DNA from: Saccharothrix longispora
GTDB lineage: Bacteria > Actinomycetota > Actinomycetes > Mycobacteriales > Pseudonocardiaceae
NCBI RefSeq assembly: GCF_030852425.1
Contig: NZ_NSDM01000003.1
Coordinates: 496,001 to 560,000 of the forward strand
Length of the DNA stretch: 64,000 nt
Direction: 5' to 3'
Positions 60,256 to 64,000 of the stretch are shown here, one piece after another. Position 1 is the first letter of the stretch. Each line of letters opens with the position of its first letter. Made by a program: the position numbers and the translations under genes. The notes under the pieces are model-generated. The model had not been told where the DNA came from, searched no databases, and was given only the letters and a program-made list of their open reading frames with translations.

Positions 60256-61746
60256 CTACGGCGTGGTCGGCAGGTAGGTCGGGGCGCCGCGGGCGCGCGT
60301 CGACCGCTCGAACGCGGCGGCGAAGCCCAGGACCGCGGCGTCGGCGCGGTGACCGGCCATGAACGAGACGCCGATCGGCAGCGGACCCGCGAAACCCGCC
60401 GGGACGGTGGCGTTCGGGTAGCCCGCCACCGCCGCCGGGGTGGACGAGCCGATCTCGAAGGCGTCACCCGCGCCGTACCCCGTCTTCCACGCGGGACCGT
60501 TGGCCGGGGCCATGATCACGTCGAGCCGGTGCGCCGCCAGGGTCTCGTCGATCGAGCGGCGGGCCAGGGCGGTGGCGGTGCGGCGCTGCTCCCGGTACAC
60601 CGGGTCGGTCGGCGGCGGGGCGTCGACGGCTTCGAGGAACAGCTCCTGGCCGAACCTGCTCAGCTCGACCGGGTCGGCCTCGTTGAACGCGATCAGCTCG
60701 CGCAACGTCCTCGGCACGCCCGGCCGGGTCGCGAGGTACCGCTCCAGGTCGTGCTTGAACTCGGTGAGCAGCGCCGGGAACTCGGTGGCCTCGATCTCGT
60801 CCTGGTGGGGCAGGTCGACCTCGACGACGGTGGCGCCGGCGGCGCGCAGCGCGTCCACGGCCGACCTCACCACGCGGTCGACCTCGGCGTTGCGGCCCGC
60901 CTTGCGCCACACGCCCACCCGCGCGCCGCGCAGCCCCGCGGACGACAGCGCGGCCACGTGGTCGACGCCGGACAGCGCGGACATCAGGACCGCGGCGTCC
61001 ACGACGTGCCGCGCCAGCGGTCCGGCGGTGTCCTGCCACGACGAGACCGGCACGATGCCGTCCGCGCTGACCAGCCCCAGCGTGGGCTTCAGGCCGACCA
61101 CGCCGTTCTGCCCGGCCGGGCACACGATCGACCCGTCGGTCTCGGTGCCGACGGCGACCTGCGCCAGCGACGCGGCCACCGCCGCGGCCGCCCCCGACGA
61201 CGACCCGCACGGGTTGCGGTCCAGCACGTACGGGTTGTTCGTCTGACCGCCGACACCGGACCAGCCCGACGTCGACCGGGTGGACCGGAAGTTCGCCCAC
61301 TCCGACAGGTTGGTCTTGCCCAGCACCACCGCGCCGGCCTCGCGCAGCCGGGTCACGAGCGCGGCGTCGTCGCGGGGCGGCACGTGCAGCGCCCGCGAAC
61401 CGGCGGTGCTCCCCATCGCGCGGGTGTCGATGTTGTCCTTGAGCAGCACGGGGATGCCGTCCATCAGGCCCTTCGCGCGCCCGGCGGCCCGACGGCGGTC
61501 GCTCTCCGCCGCCTGGCGCAGCGCGTCGGGGTTCACCACCAGCACGGACCGGACCCGGCGGTCCACCGTCCCGATGCGCCGCAGGTAGGCGCGGGTCAGG
61601 TCGACCGAGGTCAGGGTGCCCTCGTCCATGCGGCTCACCAGCTGCGGGATGGTCGCCCCGTCCAGGTCGGGGACCGGGTGGGCGTGGGCGTGCGCCGGCG
61701 GTGCGACGAGGAGCGCGCACAGCGGGGCGGCGAGCAGGGATCGCAT
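60256..61746 (-). CDS. Secreted amidase (amidase signature family)
   Basis: A 496-residue amidase signature enzyme. Signal peptide to about residue 22 (APPAHAHA). The Ser-cisSer-Lys triad is visible: the lysine in VLLKDNIDT, the GSSSGAAAAV motif and the following TETDGSIVCP. Exported amidases hydrolyse peptide or carboxamide bonds; substrate unknown. ATG at 61746 starts the signal peptide; an upstream extension is not needed. Convergent and nearly touching the alpha/beta hydrolase. Confidence 0.92.
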   Translation of the reverse strand: MRSLLAAPLCALLVAPPAHAHAHPVPDLDGATIPQLVSRMDEGTLTSVDLTRAYLRRIGTVDRRVRSVLVVNPDALRQAAESDRRRAAGRAKGLMDGIPVLLKDNIDTRAMGSTAGSRALHVPPRDDAALVTRLREAGAVVLGKTNLSEWANFRSTRSTSGWSGVGGQTNNPYVLDRNPCGSSSGAAAAVAASLAQVAVGTETDGSIVCPAGQNGVVGLKPTLGLVSADGIVPVSSWQDTAGPLARHVVDAAVLMSALSGVDHVAALSSAGLRGARVGVWRKAGRNAEVDRVVRSAVDALRAAGATVVEVDLPHQDEIEATEFPALLTEFKHDLERYLATRPGVPRTLRELIAFNEADPVELSRFGQELFLEAVDAPPPTDPVYREQRRTATALARRSIDETLAAHRLDVIMAPANGPAWKTGYGAGDAFEIGSSTPAAVAGYPNATVPAGFAGPLPIGVSFMAGHRADAAVLGFAAAFERSTRARGAPTYLPTTP

Positions 61747-61816
61747 GCGGTCCAGCCCAGACCCGTTCGCACGCCCGGGCAACTCCCGGGTTGCCGTCGC
61801 CGCGGCGCCGCGCGCC

Positions 61817-61975
61817 TCAGGGGTTGGGAGGCGCTTCGGCGATCCGCGCGTGCAGGCGTTCCCTGATCTCCTCGGGTGTGTAGGCGCGGCGCTTGCGCTC
61901 CGCGCGGGCGATCACCGCACCCGTCGCGGCGACACCCGCGACACCGGCCAGTCCGAGCAGCTTCCACCAGCGCAT
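61817..61975 (-). CDS. Small membrane-anchored protein (52 residues)
   Basis: Encodes a 52-residue protein starting MRWWKLLGLAGVAGVAATGA and ending with TPEEIRERLHARIAEAPPNP (given as two parts). One N-terminal helix plus a basic/amphipathic tail, a pattern found in many actinobacterial genomes as a small hypothetical protein. High third-position GC and a complete frame with ATG and TGA support it. Divergent from the papain-like protein by 17 bp. Confidence 0.8.
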   Translation of the reverse strand: MRWWKLLGLAGVAGVAATGAVIARAERKRRAYTPEEIRERLHARIAEAPPNP

Positions 61976-61992
61976 CTGCCTAGGCTACCGGG

Positions 61993-62628
61993 ATGGCTGG
62001 GACGAAGATCGGTCTGGACGAGGCGGTCGAGCTGACCCGCACGGGCGACGTGTGGCTGTTCCGCGGCAGTTCGGCCGCCGACCGCGCGATCCGGGTGACG
62101 ACGAACAGCCCCGTGAACCACGTGGGCATGACCGTGGCGGTGGAGGACCTGCCGCCGCTGATGTGGCACGCCGAGCTGGGCCGCTCGCTGCCGGACGTGT
62201 GGACCGGCACGCACCACCGCGGCGTGCAGCTGCACGACCTGCGCGAGGCCGTGCTCGTGTGGGCGCGCCGGTACGGGCAGCGGGCGTGGCTGCGGCAGCT
62301 CGACCTGCCGACGACCGTCGGGCAGGACGACGCCGTGCTCAGGACCGTGGCCCGGCTGAACGGCACGCCGTTCCCGTCCACGGCGCGCCTGGCGACGCGG
62401 TGGCTGCGGGGCCGGCTGCCGAACCTGCGCCGCTCGTCGGAGGCCACCCTGGAGACGGCCTACTGCGCCGAGGTGGTCGCGGTGACCTACGAGGCGATGG
62501 GCCTGCTGCCCGCCGGCCGCCGCGCCAACTGGTACGACCCGGGCCGGTTCTGGAGCGGCGACGAGCTGGAACTGGAGGCCGGTTACCGGTTGGGCGAGGA
62601 GATCGCGGTGGAGATCCCCGCCGGATGA
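61993..62628 (+). CDS. NlpC/P60-like (permuted papain-type) hydrolase
   Basis: A 211-residue protein. Order of motifs fits the permuted YiiX/YaeF-like group: a His in VNHVGMTVAVED comes first and the Cys in ETAYCAEVVAVTYEAMGLL later. TRTGDVWLFRGSSAADRAI at the start matches the GDxxL..r motif of this group. Peptidoglycan or lipid amide bond cleavage is plausible. No signal peptide. ATG start. Confidence 0.8.
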   Translation: MAGTKIGLDEAVELTRTGDVWLFRGSSAADRAIRVTTNSPVNHVGMTVAVEDLPPLMWHAELGRSLPDVWTGTHHRGVQLHDLREAVLVWARRYGQRAWLRQLDLPTTVGQDDAVLRTVARLNGTPFPSTARLATRWLRGRLPNLRRSSEATLETAYCAEVVAVTYEAMGLLPAGRRANWYDPGRFWSGDELELEAGYRLGEEIAVEIPAG

Positions 62629-62701
62629 CCCGGCCCCGACGACCCGGTCCGGATAACCCTTGCCCGCCGCCGGCCGGCACCCGCCGGCTCGCGCCGCGTG
62701 C

Positions 62702-63246
62702 CTGGTGTTGGCCTCGGCCCGCAACCCCGGCGGCGTTTCCTCAACGGCGCGCAGGCGCAGGAGGAGAGCCTGGCGCGCGGTTCGGCGCTGTACCCGTGCC
62801 TGCGCGCGGCGGGCGACCTCCACGCGCACCACCGCGCGCACGCCGAGCTGACCTGCAGCGACCGCGTGATCCACTCCCCCGGCGTGCCGGTGTTCCGGGA
62901 CGACCGCGGCGACCTGCTGCCCGAGCCGTACGCGGTTTCGTTCCTCACCGCCGCCGCGCCGAACCGCGCCGCGCTCGCCCGCGGCCAACCGCGGCACCTC
63001 GACTCCGTGCCGGACGTCCTGCGCCGCCGGGCCTCGCGGGTGCTGCGGGTCGCCGCCGCGCACGGTCACCGCGTGCTGGTGCTCGGCGCGTGGGGCTGCG
63101 GGGTGTTCGGCAACGACCCGGACGTGGTGGCGCGGGCGTTCCGCGACGCGTTGGGCGACAACCCCTTCTTCGACCGCGTGGTGTTCGCGGTGCTCGACCG
63201 GCGGCGAGGTGCGCCGGTGCTGACCGCCTTCGCCCGGGTTGTCCGG
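62702..63246 (+). pseudogene. Decayed PARG-like (TIGR02452) gene
   Basis: A remnant of a poly(ADP-ribose) glycohydrolase-like macrodomain protein. LVLASARNPGG lies in one frame to about 62736; after a 1-nt loss the frame continues as NGAQAQEESLARGSALYPCL, DRVIHSPGVPVFRDD and VLGAWGCGVFGND, all characteristic. The N-terminal third (about 80 codons) is missing, and the stop is gone: the frame runs straight into the next gene. Confidence 0.85.
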
Positions 63247-63288
63247 AAACGACCGTGCGGAACGGTTCGCGGCCCTACCATCCCAGCG

Positions 63289-64000
63289 GTGAACAGGCGT
63301 TCGGGCGTGGTGGTGGCGGCGGTGCTGGCCGGGTGCGCGCTGGCCGGGTGCACGGCGGAGGCGGACGTGCCCGAGCAGCCACCCGTCACCGGTCTGCTCG
63401 GCGCGCTGGCGGGCGTGCGGGCCGCCGACGGGTCGACCGCGTACGTCGAGTACGGCGACGTGGCCGCGGTGCGCGCGCTGGTCGCCGCGGACGGTCAGCG
63501 GTTCGGCGGGCTGGCCGGCTACGGCTACTCGGACCTCGCCGCGCGGGCGGGGGAGGTCGCGGAGGTCGTCGGCTTCGACGCCTCGGCGGCCACGTCGGCG
63601 CTGCGCGTGGGCGAACCCCCGACGTGGGCGGCGGTGCTGCGGCTCGACGTGGACGTGGCCGCCGTGGAGGGGAAGCTGACCGCGCTCGGCGGCGAGCGCG
63701 ACCGGTCCGGCACGTGGACCACCGCCGGTGACGGCGAGGTGGTGCCGGGCGGCCCGCTGGCGAAGACCGGTGTGGTGAGCGGGTTCCAGCGGGTCCGCGT
63801 CGAGCCGGGGGTGGTCCGGCACGGCACCGGCGGCGAGGCGCTGCGGTGGGTCGCCGACCCGGGCGACCGCACCCTGGCCGACGACCCGATGACCGGTGAG
63901 CTGGCCCGGTGCCTGGGCGACGTGGTGGCGGCGGTGATCACCGGCCCGAAGGCGGGGTTGCCGCTCGCCGCCGGGGTCCGCGCGACGCCGGCGGGCGAGG
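63289..64000 (+). CDS. Lipoprotein of unknown function (3' end outside window)
   Basis: Begins VNRRSGVVVAAVLAGCALAGC with a lipobox-type LAGC, then an extracellular domain of at least 210 residues (ADGSTAYVEYGDVAAVRALV; AEVVGFDASAATSALRVG). No family recognised. GTG at 63289 is chosen because the signal peptide starts there; the same frame continues upstream into the PARG-like remnant without a stop. The window ends before its stop codon. Confidence 0.72.
   Translation, partial: MNRRSGVVVAAVLAGCALAGCTAEADVPEQPPVTGLLGALAGVRAADGSTAYVEYGDVAAVRALVAADGQRFGGLAGYGYSDLAARAGEVAEVVGFDASAATSALRVGEPPTWAAVLRLDVDVAAVEGKLTALGGERDRSGTWTTAGDGEVVPGGPLAKTGVVSGFQRVRVEPGVVRHGTGGEALRWVADPGDRTLADDPMTGELARCLGDVVAAVITGPKAGLPLAAGVRATPAGE

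Overview
The window is high-GC actinobacterial DNA, with GTG and TTG starts common, nearly every third codon position G or C, and very many 4-nt stop/start overlaps. The conserved run hisS - MBL hydrolase - peptidyl-prolyl isomerase - rel - apt - secF - secD - yajC - ruvB - ruvA - ruvC is the standard actinobacterial chromosomal core. Predicted F420-dependent nitroreductase, mycothiol-associated DinB/MDMPI proteins, DUF397-free regulatory content, DUF4232 and DUF6292 proteins point to a filamentous actinomycete, most likely Pseudonocardiaceae (Saccharothrix/Actinosynnema/Lentzea type). That family-level placement is inference. No tRNA, rRNA, CRISPR array, prophage or insertion sequence was seen.

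Layout. 0-14.4 kb holds core genes: a partial spermidine-synthase-like protein, a NUDIX hydrolase, then the hisS to ruvC block, nearly all on the minus strand, with strong hairpin terminators after the isomerase, rel and apt. 14.5-19.3 kb is accessory: a membrane diguanylate cyclase, a cupin, a DinB protein, a decayed ATP-dependent DNA ligase, TspO and a uracil-DNA-glycosylase-like protein. 19.8-32.1 kb is a coherent beta-glucan utilisation locus: a secreted F5/8C + GH55-like beta-1,3-glucanase, a family-5 oligosaccharide ABC importer, a GH1 beta-glucosidase, a ROK regulator and a LacI regulator. A GAGCGCTC-centred palindrome recurs before lacI, before the glucanase and before the importer operon.

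32-44 kb contains VOC, MDMPI and DUF418 proteins, a DUF4239/beta-propeller-like pair, then a NarL-type two-component system directly upstream of a four-gene membrane/cupredoxin operon. 44-53 kb contains a trypsin-like protease with a P-domain, a beta-helix lipoprotein, a nitroreductase-hemerythrin fusion, a DUF4232 lipoprotein, a MacB-type efflux operon and an SGNH lipase. 53-64 kb contains degenerate DNA, a small two-ORF transcript with a canonical U-tract terminator, an EgtD-like methyltransferase, a DUF6292 protein, an HNH lipoprotein, a TetR-type double operator between divergent genes, an amidase, a 52-residue small protein, a decayed PARG-like gene and a partial lipoprotein.

The most unusual signal is a dispersed intergenic repeat found at about 16.6, 28.5, 46.9 and 56.3 kb. 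It is built of ~22-bp units around the core GAGTCGTACGTTC. In three copies the units point inward to a conserved centre containing GAGTRAAGAAC; in the fourth the units face outward from a perfect palindrome. In the two copies lying between convergent genes, the element starts and ends exactly at the two genes' stop codons (TGACCC...GGGTCA).
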